From Diplonema papillatum (lineage: Eukaryota; Euglenozoa; Diplonemea; Diplonemida; Diplonemidae), in the NCBI GenBank assembly GCA_030068145.1, contig JAPJBO010000056.1, positions 422,132 through 486,131 of the forward strand: a stretch of 64,000 nucleotides of DNA. Direction: 5' to 3'. The translations under genes were made by a program, and so were the position numbers. The notes below the pieces were generated by a model. It ran no database searches. It saw only the letters and a list, made by a program, of their open reading frames with translations, and was not told the DNA's origin. Below, in pieces: positions 1-12,352 of this stretch (its first letter is position 1; each line of letters begins with the position of its first letter).

Positions 1-1669
1 TGGTCCCGAGGGACGATAGTACTAAGGCAATCCCTTACTAAACCTCGGGCGGTCAGATCCAAGCGAAAGCAAAATAGCACGGTCCGCAGACCTACGTCAG
101 CCCACCCACTCCGACAGTTTGTAAGACGTTCCAGGAGAAAGGGGGGGTATACTCTGCTCGCAGCAGCACGTTCCGAGCACCATTTCAGCTCCGTGCATGC
201 GTTCTCTGGGGAAACTTCAAGAAAGACACAAACGAGGAAAGGAGGGGGTGGGGATGGCTATAAAGAAACTGGGCGGCCGGACTAAAATCTGGAAAGCTCA
301 CTGATGATGAAGCAAGGGTTGTCGGCAGTGAGACAGCATGGGAGGTGGAATGCATGTGTGGCGCGGGAAGTTAAACGGTTCTCCGTGGTACCGTGTCAAC
401 GAGCAGCGAGAAGCGGACTCGTTTGTTCATACCACAGGTTCTACCAATCTTACGGGCCCCTCACAGAGGGGCGGGAGGTCTGGTGCTGGCCTGCCATTCG
501 GCGTTCGGTTAACGGGCTACTCGCTACTGTTTACCGTGAAAAAAAGAGGAGAAAACGGGGGGGACGGGGTGGAAAGGACGTCAGGCATGGCCTCGTGAAA
601 TTGGGCAAGCGAGGTAGACAGGCCAACGCTGTCGTCCGCCGGGCTGCGGGGCACTTCGAATCCAAAGAGACGAGACACCGGCACTCGCAAATCACCGAAA
701 CGACTGGTGCTTCGGCGTTTGGAGCGGACGCCGCGCGCATAGTTCCTGCGCACGGAATTCGTGTCCAATGATGCGCCCTTTAGATGCGAAGACGCACGCC
801 GCCGGTAGAAGAGGCGGGAGAAATGGGGTCGGAAGCGGGAGTGCGGCGGGGGTGTTCGCGTGAGGTTGTGATGCAGCAAGTATGGCTGCAAAAGAAGGTT
901 TCGGGGAAGATAGAGAAGAGGGCTCGCGAGGCACGCATCTTCAGCCTGCGCGGGGCCTGAGACGCCCCTGTTGTGTGCCTCTCGACCGACACATCCACGC
1001 TTCGGTGGGAGGCGTTGGCACAGGGGTAGTGAGTGAGTGGTTGTTGACAAATGCACAACCCGGCATTCCTTTCTTAGTGAAACATTGTTGCTGCGAGTTC
1101 TTCGCCAGGTGCTGCCGAGAAGCGAAGTATCGTGTGAGCGGGGTTAGACCGGGTGGGTTGGTAGGTCGGTTGCGACATGCGTGTGCTTGCCCGGTGCGCC
1201 TGAGTAAGAAGGAAGGAGCTCGAAAGACATCTCGCCACCTTGCGCCATCGGGTGACACTAAAGACACTGTAAAGATAGAAGAGGTGCCCGACGGAGATGC
1301 GCTTTCAGCTTTTGTTGTCCGCAGAACGAAGCAACAAAGTACACGATCCACCAATGGCTCTTGCGTCCAGCACAAGCACGTCTTCGTTTAGAAGCACGCG
1401 CTGAACGCTGCTGCCCGTGCTGTTTGTGCCATCAACGAACACTAGCGCTTGCACCACAACAACGTCACGGGACGACCGCAAGTTTGCTGGTTGCGGCGGT
1501 GTTGAATGTGGGTCCACTTGCCTGCGGCGTGTGGAGCACGTTGATTGCAGCTCTCGTGCGTCAGACGATTACCCCGTCAGGGCAAGTCGAGACGGCAACA
1601 GCTCCGATCCGGGGCGCAGGCCTCGCAATAAGGGGAGTCGGGGGTCGGTTTGCCGCGCGCCCCTGGTCA
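1..1669. other. No recognised gene
   Basis: This stretch lies beyond the 3' end of the DIS3L2-like gene. It has several overlapping open frames on both strands, the longest about 170-180 codons, but they are of low complexity, rich in Arg, Ser and Pro, and resemble no family I know. I see no convincing splice-linked exons, RNA gene or repeat. It could hold the 3' UTR of the neighbouring gene. Confidence 0.5.
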
Positions 1670-4600
1670 CTATGTCGAATCAGGGGGCGGTGCGTCGACC
1701 GGGCAAAGATTCGCCGCCTTGGCTTCCGTGATGAAAGTTGCAGCAGGCGGAGGTTGCAGCTGAGCGATGTAATCTAAGTTCTTGGTGCCCTCTCTGTGCC
1801 ACACCTTCACGTCCCAACGGGCAAGGTACCCTACCTCCTGGTACATGCCAGGCTCCCACTGGATACAGATGACGCCGCACTTCGCATTTTTCTTGTTCAT
1901 TCCGATCCAGAGCTGGTCGTTCTGCCCGTTGTTGTGGAATAGCTCGCGTTCGACACCCAAGGTCTCGATGAAGATGGTGAACGACTTGTCTTGCACCTTC
2001 GTGAGCGTCGCCTTGTGGCTTTCCTTGTACTCCGTCACGCCGTCAGCGCGCCACATCTGGAAGCGAGACTGCAGGTAGAGGCAGTAGAAGAGCTCGACAG
2101 ACTGCTCGCCAGCCTTCCGGGCCTCTTCCTTTCGCGTGTTGCAGTGGATGCTGATGTCTTGCACATCCGTCTCTGGGAGCAGCAGGCGGCCGGACGGGAT
2201 ATCGGCCGGCGTGATCTGAATGTCCTCCTCTCGAGATCCTTCCCGCATCATCTTCTTGTACAGCGACTCGATCTCCAGCGCGCACTTCAACACCCTGTGC
2301 ACGACCAAGTCAGCGTACCTTCTGATAGGACTCGTGAAGTGCGTGTACAGAGCCAGATTCAGCGCAAAGTGACTCAGTGGGTGCTCCTGTGTTTTTTTGC
2401 AGCGTTATTTGTGGATTAGAAGGTCTGAACATTTTGTCTCCAGCCGAAGCATACGTTGAGCGCTACCGGCAATAGGTTGTCCCCGCAAGATTCACAGTAG
2501 TTCTTGAAGTGTTCTCTGCAATCGTCCCAGCAAGCGTAACACTTTGAGCTTTTCGATGTCTTTTGCCTCACGTGTCGATGAAGATGTTGTAAATGTTTCA
2601 GAAAAGTCCACATACACTCGACTCAGAACTGCAGCAGTACTTCGCAAGCATCATGCAGCGGATGGTGAGAGCCTTGATGGCGTCCGCCTGTATTGGGGTG
2701 GGGTGCAAAGTATTCAACGGCAGGCGTAGCGGAATCTTTCAGCATGCGCAAGCTCTCAATTTAGTGTATCCTTTCGGCAATATGGGTTCTTTGCACGTTG
2801 TGTGTTTTAGGTATGCGACGAGTGGCAGCCCGTGATCCTCTTCATTGTCCCCGGAAGCATAGGCGCGAATTGACTCCTATGTTTTAGACTCCTTTTGTTT
2901 GTTTTCTCACTGGATGTTCCGGGACCAATGGGGGAGGAAAGCGGTTCGTCTTCCTACGAGTTTGCAACGCTGTGTGTCTCGGTCGTTTCGCCAATAACCG
3001 GCTGGCGCATTTCCAACAACTGATAGTTCCACCGTGTATTTTCTCTCGCTAAAACAAAGGAGCCTAAGTGCAGGACTCGATTGCGGCGAAGAGCGGGAAG
3101 AGACGATCCGAAGGTTTGCACGGCTTGCCACGAAGCAAACCAAAGGTCAGCACTTCGCATTGCGTCAGTAGATTCCATGCCTACGAGCCTCCGGGGTGCC
3201 AGTTCGTTACCGTCGTGATCCAATACCAAACCATAACACAAACCTGCGGGTGGGTGGAAAGGGCAGCCAACGAGTCGCTCATGGCTTTGCCGCTGCCCAT
3301 CTTGAAGGTCAACCCGTTCTCTTCCAAGGCTTTGATGAGCGACGTGAACCGCGACTTGTCTGGCGGCGGGTGGTACCGCGCCAGCGACACTTCAGGGCAG
3401 TATTCGACGCATTTCTCTGTGACCCTGGCGTTTGCCATGACCATGAATTCCTCGACAAGCCAATTGGCCTCCGCGGTCGTATGCATGTGCCTGTAAAGCG
3501 GTGGATTGTATTCGGTCGGTTCAACTTCTTAAACTGGTCCACATATCGTACGCTGTACGATACCATGTGTATCACTGTGTGTGTGTACAGGATACCGGTA
3601 TGCCCTTGCAGGGCTACAGCTTTCGTAGTGGACCGAACATGGTCGTCTCTGTCCAGGTGTCCAGGGTAGTGTCATCTACGTTATAAAGAGCTAATGTTGT
3701 TGCACCCTAATGCAACAAATACAGCTGATGCAGTGGTAGTTAATTCAAGAAAGCTCGCGGGTGTCAAGTTCGCGGGTGAGAGACCAAAGGATGGTCGAAA
3801 GTGGTTGCAGTTTGCTTCACCGGAAAGATCTGACACAAATCTTTGAAATGCGTCCTTCATCGGGCAGAAATCCTGCTCCGAGCTCTCAACGGATACATGA
3901 GGTTTGCTATGGAGCCCCCCCTTTTCCCAAATTTACTCTCCCTTCCCTCCGTTCTTAAGTGGTTAATGACGCCTCTGTCCACGCGGCGTTGACTGCGGCA
4001 GTCTTTCTAACATGAAAGGTTAGCGGCCGGTATGCGACCCGTCGGCGTCCAGCCAGCGTGGAACGGTTCGTTAGGCGCACAGAGAACCACTTTGGAAATG
4101 TTTGCGCATACCATCCTTTGGGCGCCATGTTCGAGTTCATGTCTTCGAAGTCGAAGGACAGCTTGCCTTGGTTGAGCGACAGGGCACCGCGGTCGTGGCG
4201 GGCCTTCCTGATATTCTCAGCGATGGTCCACAGACCGGTGACGCTCTCCTTGATCTTGTCGATCGTCCACTGGTGGTTTGCCCGTGAGATGTGCTCCAGG
4301 TCGAGCATGTCTTGGGTGAAAGTTCCGTCAATAATCGCCTGTGGGTGATCATGGATTTTTTTAGAGTTTTCATTCATATGGAATGGATAAGGTTTTTTTC
4401 TTGGGGTTTGGAAAGCCGGTATTTCTTAGAGTCTTCGCTTGTTTTGCATGTATCGCGAATCACCCATCAAACACGCTGATAACTTGTCGTGCGTGCTGGC
4501 TTCAGTGCGGGAATGCTAGAGTGTCTCGACTTTGGGAAGGGACGCTCAGGTTCACAAAAATGTGTAAGGTCTCCGGGGCAACTGTTTCAGGGCTGGGGTT

Positions 4601-7600
4601 TGTTCACCTGCCGCAACCCCTTTTTTCCCCAGAAAAATCGTGGCTGAGTATTGAGGATTTTCCGGGGTTTCGGTGCTGAGCAAAGTAACCTGTTCCTGGG
4701 GCAGAAGCGCTTGTGCGACTGTCGAAGAGCTGACGGCATACCTGCGCGTGCTCGTAGGCCATCTTACATTGGTTACGAATGACGGTTTGGCCCATCCATT
4801 CGCTGACGATGTTCCCCTTGCGGTCCATGACCCACTCGACGGAGAACGCCAGCTTGTCGCCCAGCGTGTTTAAGGAGCAATGCTCCTCACACAACTTTCT
4901 CGGAAGCATGGGAATAACGCGCTGGACCATGTAAACACTCGTAGCTCTGTGTGTATGTGTGTTTGTGCGAGGGTTGCAAAGCAGTCAGATGAGCAGAATT
5001 CGTCTGGGGGAGTTTTAGCTGATTCACAGAGCAACGACCACCTGTGCCTAGTTCCGGGACGATAAAGAGGAACCGGTACGGACGATAAGACTGCGCGTGG
5101 TGAAAGCGTAGGCTTCAAGAACCCAGAACCCACCGCGCGGGGGGGGAACATTTCCGGAGTTGGGGTTTGCACTGATAAACGAAGCAACAGGCGGTCAGCA
5201 TCAACTGACCAAAGGTGATGAAAATGATACGGCAAAAGTTTCTTGTTCTTCGCGTGGACGGGGTACAAACCTCTCTGGGGGGGGGTTTCCTGTATTAGCA
5301 CTTTTTTCGTTGGCGTCGTTTTTTGCTTTCATGTGCAACCGTCGTTTAGGAAATGTTCCCATCTGTACGGGTGTACTACTAAAATAAAAAATACTCGAGG
5401 GACTGCCTTGTAAGGAGGCTAGAGGGGGAGAAAGCAATACAACTAAGTGGGTCTTCCTTGTGGAACGCTTCCGCATCACTAAACCCAGACTTACCTGTGT
5501 TTTGTGTGGCGACAGCACATTTACCTCTTTGATCTTGGGATATTGTTGCGATAGTGGGGGGGGTCATCGGCATGCCGATGAGTGCCAGTTGCGAAAGATC
5601 AACGATAGTCTCAAGCATTTCGCAAAGCAGGTGCTTATACAAAAAGGGTGCGCACCTCTTGCGGGCCTCCTCGTCCAGCGCGGACCCGAAGGGCACGAAG
5701 GTGGACACGTCGGCGATGTGAACGCCGACTCGCCAATGACCGCTATCGATCGCTTCGCACGAGAGGGCGTCGTCCAAGTCACGGGCGGTGGCCGGGTCAA
5801 TCGTGCAAACGAAGCGCGCGTGCTTGGTCCCCAGCCGCATGTCTCTCCGTCCCTCCTTTTTCAACTGTTCTTCGCTCGGGATCGGAACTCTGTCCGGGAT
5901 CACTTTCAGACACGCTTCCGAGAACTCGTCCGTGTAGTTCGTCCCGTTCTGCATGAGAATAGCCTGCGTCTCCGTCTCCACAGCGTGCGCCGTCCCTAGA
6001 ACTCTCAGTATCCGGCCGCTGGGGAACATCTTGGTCTCCTGCCAGTCAGTGATCTCAACGTAGACCTGTTGTGAAATTATGAGCATAAGCCTGAAGTACA
6101 CATTCGTGCTCGTTTTCGCTGCCATTGCATGTGTTCTGCAGCGCACTTCCTCTGGGCATCCACTTTTCATATTTCTGGGACCACCTCTCCGTCATCCCCC
6201 ACGGAAATCCTCAAATCTGCGATGGGAATAAACCGGAACGGTTTCGCGACGCTAGTCTCGCAGGCCTGCGAGCGCGGTGTCACGTGCGCTATCGCACGAC
6301 GCTTGACGTCTCCTTCGCCTAGTTCTTCACCCGTCAAGAAGAGGGCCGTCTTACGGCGTCCATCCCACGCTTGCAGACGTGTTCCCTCCGGTGCGAAGCG
6401 AATACGTCGTTCAGCGCCTTGGACCGGGCGGTGTCTTTGATGAAGACACCTTTGAATATTTTCTCGGCGGATGCTGGATGGTCGCGGTGTATCAAGATTG
6501 GCTGTCGCCCGTGCACGCGGCGCATTGGTACGGGACGTTCCATTGGGCTTCGGCTATAACTTTAAAAGTCCGTTTTTGCACATACCAGATGATCTTCCGT
6601 ATCCTTCCCGGCAATGTGAGAGAACTCGCGAAGGTTGTTAACTTCGATATGTGGATACCTGTGTTGTGTTGATTGCGGTCGCTCTCGCGCTGTATGTCTT
6701 GACGACGAAGATGGCCACACTGACTGTACTGTTGTACTGACGGATCGCAGTTCGCTTTACATCACTAAGCCACAAAGTTAACCGTTTCTGATCACACTTT
6801 CACGTAATTCTGCTGGCCCCTGCGTTTGCAGTTTGTGCAACACCCATCTGAGTCAGCACACTGGTGTGTTGCAATTCGCTTGACAGTTTTACCTTCTCTC
6901 CCCTTCAACGTAGCTACCAGCTCATCACGTCCTGTCTGCCGACGACAAGGTCGACTATGTATGAAGTAGCCGTGCGATCAAGATGTGTTGACGGTGCTTC
7001 CCCTCCTGCCTTTCTCGTACACCGTGAACTCGGCACACCACGTCTGCAACGCATGTTCATCTTGCGAAGTACGATACCCTGAATATCAGGACTCACGCGT
7101 GCGGTACACAAACTCGACTTAGACTGTTCTAGCCTAGGTGTTCTTAGACTGTTTCCTATTTAAAGAAGTCGGGTTCTTTACTCTGGATGCTCCCGTCCTT
7201 TTATTACTCTTTTGATCTGCGACGGGAAAGAGTGCGTAGTTTTGTTGAAAAAAAATAGAACAGGTGAAAATGGCATACTTGTCATCATAGGACTTGAAGC
7301 GCAGGAAGCTCTTGATGTTTCCGTTCTCAAAGGTACCCGGCTGTGTCGCTCTGCAGACGTGCTTTGCCAAGTGTCCCTTTTTCCTGTGGTTCAGCGTGTC
7401 GGTGTTCCGCGAGTGTTTATCTTTTCTTTTCTTGCCGTTTTTTATAGAGTTAGAGAGGGACCGTTCACTTGAAACTGTAGGCTCGGAGACCTTCTGCATA
7501 TTTTTTTTCATTCGCAACGCGTTGAAAAGTGGGCTGGAAGAGAACAGGGACGGGATCGGAAGAAAGACGACTTCTGTTCTCGTCCCGCGTGCCAGCACGA

Positions 7601-10600
7601 CAAAGAGCCACCTGGACCGAGCAAGGGGGTCGTATCGCCGACGCACTGGCGTGTTCGGCGGAGAAACGTGGTCGAAACTCCTTTCCACTCCGTACACCTT
7701 TTTCACGAAGGGCTTGTGCTGCTGCCAGGGTGCGCTGGCGCCCTACAGTAGCTGTACTTTTGTTGCATTAGTGTGTGGTCCTTTGGAAGATGGATTTTGT
7801 CTGGCACTCTCTCTCCCTTAGGGTTGCCGCCCGAGGGAACCGGCTGTGAGCCGAAACTCGGCGCCGGTCTCTCCGGATTGCACCAGGAGAGAACTTCGCG
7901 GCGGATCACAAAGCACCCGCCCTGCACGAGGCACGCGCCAAGACCCGTGCATGGCTACCGTAGCACCCTCCATGTTGGCACCTTCCTCGGATGCTACGGT
8001 CGGGAAGGGGCTTCAATGTAGTTGGGAAAACACGTTCCCCTTCCCCGCGTTCTGCGTGTGGGGTTGCCACTGGGCAACCGCCGCAGCAGCCGCAGATACG
8101 TCCTTCGCCCTTGGCTCACTCTCGGGAGGTGTCGCTGCTCACCTACCAGTGTGTTCTGGTTGTTGCCCAATTTTGTTGCATTAGTGCGATTGTCAGGCCT
8201 TCGTCTACCACGCACTATGCATACAGCATGTACAGTGACACCGGGAAGAAAAGGCCAGGTAGGACAGGCAGTAGGCCCTCTCCCTGCCTGGGCTTTTCAG
8301 CAAGATTCATTCGGTAGGGCGCTGCCCTGGCACGACAACACTGGGCGTGCACAAACAAGCGCAATTTCGAAGCGAAGCGGATGATTTGCTAAGGCTGCCA
8401 GTGAACACAGACGGTGCCAGCACAATTCTTGTCTGTTTTCCCCCCCGCTGCGCATACCAAATGTGGACGATCTTTCCTGTCGGCAATCGGCCTTTGGGGA
8501 TGACGAACTTCGGGGCGTCCGCCAGCGGATCTTCCTCTTCCCTGTTTGATTTGTGATTGTGGGATTTGAGGGAAGCGAACTCCTGATCGGGGTGACTTCT
8601 CGGATCGTCTTTTGGCGCATGAAAGCCAGATTTCCGGAATATGGAGGACGCGCCCACCTCTGATAGGTGCGGCGGTGAGGCTGATGCCCGTGGAGTGGGG
8701 GCTTTGGCGGCGGCGAAGGGGCGGCGCACTGTGCTACGTGCACCACACCTCCGGCTCGACTGGGTTTCCGAAGGCGGTGCGGTGCAGCAACGAGCAGGTT
8801 TTGGCCTACGCTGCCGGGCGCTGCGCCGAGGAGAATATAGCAGCGGCGAGTCGGGTGCTGATGGCGTCGAGTGTGATTTTTGATCCATGGCGACCTACCC
8901 TGTGCTCCTGAGCGCAACACCTCCATCTCCAAACTTCTCCGCGCTGGGAAGCTCCCGCTCTGGCTCAAAGCTCAACCTTTTTTCAAAGGGAGCAGAGGGC
9001 CAGAACAGGAACTTTGACGCGGAAAAAAAATGGCGAGGGGGAGGGCCTGAGAGAGGGTATTTGAGCGGGCGAGGGGTCTCGCGACGAAATCTCAAAGATT
9101 TTCTCTCTACCTTGATCTCTTGCGGGACCCTCCCTCCCGGCCCGTTCCCTCTCCTGTGTCATCATCCCGAGTGCTCAAGCCGAAGCGAACATCTCAGGGA
9201 ATCATACGACGTGGAGAGAGAAAGAGGCAGGTTTGGTAAGGTGCGGCCAGAGATCAAGGGAGATTCCCCTTGAGACTCGGCTTTCGATTTTGACTTAAAA
9301 GGGGTCACCTCGCGACGAAATCTCACTAGTCTCTCTCTCGGTAGCTCCTTTCCAACTACGGGCGCGTTCAGCTGTCAAACCCATGGAAGGGAGCACCAGA
9401 AAGAAATCGTCGCTCACACTTTTTGCCTTCCCGTCGAGAGAAACTGTTCAAACAGAACCCCGCCTCGCATGCATGATTGAAGCTAGCATCAAGTCTTCTT
9501 CGAAGAAGTGCGTAGTTTTGGTGTATTCTTTTGCTTTTCGTTGTCGGCAACATTATGTACTTTCGGCGTCTTCATGTCTTTTAGTGACGGTACTTTGGGT
9601 TTTCTTGCTGTACCATGGTTTTTTTGAAGATGTTGTATCAAAAGTACAGCTCCCAAAAGGAGGGGGGTTGTTGTTATTGGTGGATAAGGAAAAAAAGGTA
9701 AGAAATCTTTGTGCGGTGGCCTCCGCTGGTCTGGTAGTCTGTGCTACCCATTCTTTTACACTCGTTCTCTTCTCTACTCACTTCTGTAGTAAATTTGTTG
9801 CACTAGTGAGATTGCCAGGCCTTCGACTACCCTTAGCAACGCACTTCTGTACGTACTGTTTCACTCTTTTGCAGATTATCGCCACAGATTCTTTGCATTC
9901 TAACCCGAACTCTTTCACTAGACTGTTTCACGCTTCTACTCTCTTTGGCTAGCCAACAAGGAGAGGGGGGGGGGGGCAAACGTTTTGGGCTTCGAAAGCT
10001 TCTGCAAGTCGCGGCAGATGGGGCGGCTGTCGGGGAGCGTGGACCGCTGCGATTTGGGAAGGGCGAGGTCTTCCTCGCGGCTGCGGATGGTGACGCTGCG
10101 GACGTCGGCCGAGTCGCCGGTGAGGTCTTTGTCGTTGGTCTTGTCCTTCCACTCGGATTCCGGGTTGAGCTCGACGATGACGCTGTCGCCCTCCATGGCT
10201 CGGTTCCGCCTCTCCTTGCTCTCGATCAGGATGTCACCCTGCATCTCCTTGTTGCGCACGAAGCAAATCGCCATGGTGTACTTCTTGCTGATGGCCAACG
10301 TCCCGCGGACGTACCGCCCGGCTCGCACACCGGCGACGGCATCGTCGCGCGACACGTACGGCGCGAAGCGCGAGAAGCGCTCCTGCCCGGGCGGGCCCCC
10401 GCCGATGCCGCCGCCGCCGCCGCCGCCGCCGAAATTGGGGCCGGGGCTCGGCGTCGCCGGGCTGGCCGAGGTGACCGGGGAGCCTCCCAGCCCGCGCGTG
10501 TACGGCGATCGCACGTTTTGGTTCTGGTTCTGGTTCCACTGCGGCGACTGGTTCTGCCCCCGGCCGCCCGGCATACCGGGGCTCGCTGGGAACCCGAATG

Positions 10601-11288
10601 CGTTGGTATAATGGTTGTTGCTGTTGTTGTTGTTGTTGTTGTAGCCTTGTTGCTGGTGTCGGTGTTGTTGATGCTGCTGTTGTTGGTGCTGCTGTTGGTA
10701 CTGCTGTTGATTCGACTCGGCGGCGTTGGCGGCCGCTGCTTTTTGGTAGGCGCTGGGCGTGTCCTTCTGGTGGATCACCTGCGGCGACGACGACGGCGAG
10801 TCGAGCGACGACTTCTGGAACGCCATCCGCATCTGCGGGGGGGGCTTCCGGTGCGGCGCGCCGCCCGTCGCCGGCGACTGCGAAGGCGAAGAGTTGCCGC
10901 CCTGCTGATACTGATGCTGCTGCTGCTGCTGATACTGCTGCTGCTGCTGCTGCTGCTGCTGATACTGCTGCTGCTGCTGATACTGCTGCTGCTGCTGATA
11001 CTGCTGCTGCTGCTGATACTGCTGCTGCTGCTGCGGATACTGCTGTTGCTGCTGTTGCTGCTGCGGTTGCTGCTGCTGGTCTGCCACGCGGCTCTTGACG
11101 ACCCTCGGCCCACTCGTCGGCACCGGCGACGGCGCCGACGGCGACGGCTGGCGGGCCGACCCGAACGGCGGCGTCGCGGGCGCGTCCCTTTGGGCCGGAA
11201 CCGCCGGCACCGGGCGCATCCGCGGCTTCTCCCGGAAGTCGTCCGGCTTCGCCAGGATCCGCTCGTCTTCGCTGCTGCTGTCCGACAT
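1670..11288 (-). CDS. DIS3L2-like 3'-5' exoribonuclease (RNB family), nine exons
   Basis: Exons in transcript order: 11288-9982, 8541-8458, 6473-6185, 6065-5656, 4946-4742, 4338-4112, 3490-3244, 2687-2616, 2386-1670. Phases match at every join, giving 1186 codons including a TAG stop. All introns are GT-AG. Residues 71-128 are Gln-rich (QQQQQY repeats). A first cold-shock domain follows (about 305-385, ending [20 protein letters not shown]), then a second begun by GKIVHI. The RNB catalytic core has [13 protein letters not shown], with the four Asp at about 650, 656, 658 and 659 all present, and later [19 protein letters not shown]. No PIN domain is visible, which favours DIS3L2 (cytoplasmic, exosome-independent decay of oligo-uridylated RNA) over DIS3/Rrp44. 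The second-exon boundary and the start of exon 3 are the least certain. The activity is predicted to be intact. Confidence 0.85.
8612..8911 (+). pseudogene. Fragment of an AMP-binding (adenylation) domain
   Basis: The + strand frame contains [18 protein letters not shown], which is the phosphate-binding A3 motif of ANL enzymes (NRPS adenylation domains, acyl-CoA synthetases). It is followed by residues that resemble the next helix and strand of an NRPS-type adenylation domain ([20 protein letters not shown], then SSVIFDPW). Only about 55 residues are recognisable. The frame stops soon after, and no other adenylation motifs were seen nearby. It lies antisense in intron 1 of the DIS3L2-like gene, 70 bp from exon 2. 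I read it as a captured or decayed fragment; a lone exon of an overlapping gene is less likely. Confidence 0.6.
9640..9958 (+). repeat. Diverged copy of a dispersed repeat family
   Basis: The segment near 9716-9790 (CTCCGCTGGTCTGGTAGTCT, then TTTACACTCGTTCTCTTCTC) and the end near 9940-9955 (CTCTTTGGCTAGCC) match the 376-bp repeats at 48191 and 56247. An inserted stretch (GTTGCACTAGTGAGATTGCC, about 9790-9860) also recurs near 8172. It begins after a G-rich run, like the other copies. It lies in intron 1 of the DIS3L2-like gene. Confidence 0.6.
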
Positions 11289-11299
11289 CGTGTAGTGAA

Positions 11300-11400
11300 A
11301 AGCGCGGGAAAGGGCGGGGGTGGGGAGGTGTTGGGGGTGGGAGGGGGCGGTGGTGGTGGTGGTGGTGGTGGTGGTGTGTGTGTGTGTGTGTCTTTTCTGT
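11300..11400. repeat. Simple repeats (GTG)n/(GT)n upstream of the DIS3L2-like start
   Basis: Runs of GTG and GT lie immediately upstream of the ATG at 11288 (minus strand), in the presumed 5' UTR or promoter. A G run follows near 11430. No other promoter element is evident. Confidence 0.7.
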
Positions 11401-12352
11401 TTTTTTTTTCACTGCGGTTTGGATATTGGGGGGGGGGGGTCGGTTTGCATCCTTGCTTCTTCCCTACGCTTTTCGTCCAAAAAAGGCGTGCGAGACTGTC
11501 CGCGTCACGACAGCCCTCCTTGCTCTTCCAATAGTAGCACTTCTGTCGTATCGGTATCGCAGACGAGGTTTCGCAAATCGAGTGCGAGACTGGTGGGGGG
11601 TGTCCCCGTACGACCACTTCAGCAACGCGTTCCTGTCTTTCAAACATGTTGTACGCCATTCAGCAACTAATCAGCATCCTTCGAACAAGTTCGTGTTCAT
11701 AATGACATATGCAGGAATCAAGGACCGCCATTTGAGAGAGGAGAATGGAGGAAACAGTCCAAAAACGAGGTCACTATCATCGAAGGGATGGAAAAAAAGG
11801 AAAAAGCGGCGACCTTTTGCTTAGACTGGGGGAGCTGAAACTGGTGAGAGGAAGTGCGGGTCCTCATAGGAGGAGAGCGAGGAAACGGTGGCTGGGTAAA
11901 CGTTTAGAAGAACAGCGGGCCTCGAGGCTAGTATGGGTCCCCCCTTCGGGACGCAACACCAGACACTGGGGGGAGGGCAGGCGAGGGCTAGGAGGACACA
12001 CGTAACCCGCCCCCTTCAGTATCAAGCTGGCCCCGAAGGAAAGCTGAGACCTGCTCTGTGTACAGGAGATGCTCTTTTTTTCGGCAAGCAAACACTGCAG
12101 AAATACCAAACCTTTCTCGAACCAAAAGAAAAAGCAGGACGGGGCCGTGTTGTGTTGCGATCGTGCAGCAGCCCGCAGAGGAGCGGGCGGGTTTGTGGCA
12201 CTCGTTACGCTCTTGCCTGCAGTGCGAAGTTGTCGTCTTTATTCACCGTCCGTTTGTCGTGCGGTGCGCTTTTCTCTCTTTTGGGATGCACGGGAAGGTA
12301 TGCTGGCACTTTGGTTGATTCGGTGTTCTGCACCGAGAACGCATGCGTCGGG

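Noticed and set aside
304-1391. Several ORFs of 140-180 codons on both strands
   Set aside because: They overlap each other, have low complexity and no motif; none could be preferred.
9945-11534. 529-codon + strand ORF rich in Leu, Val and Arg
   Set aside because: It is antisense to exon 1 of the DIS3L2-like gene and arises from the CTG-rich complement of the poly-Gln tract and GC-rich codons.
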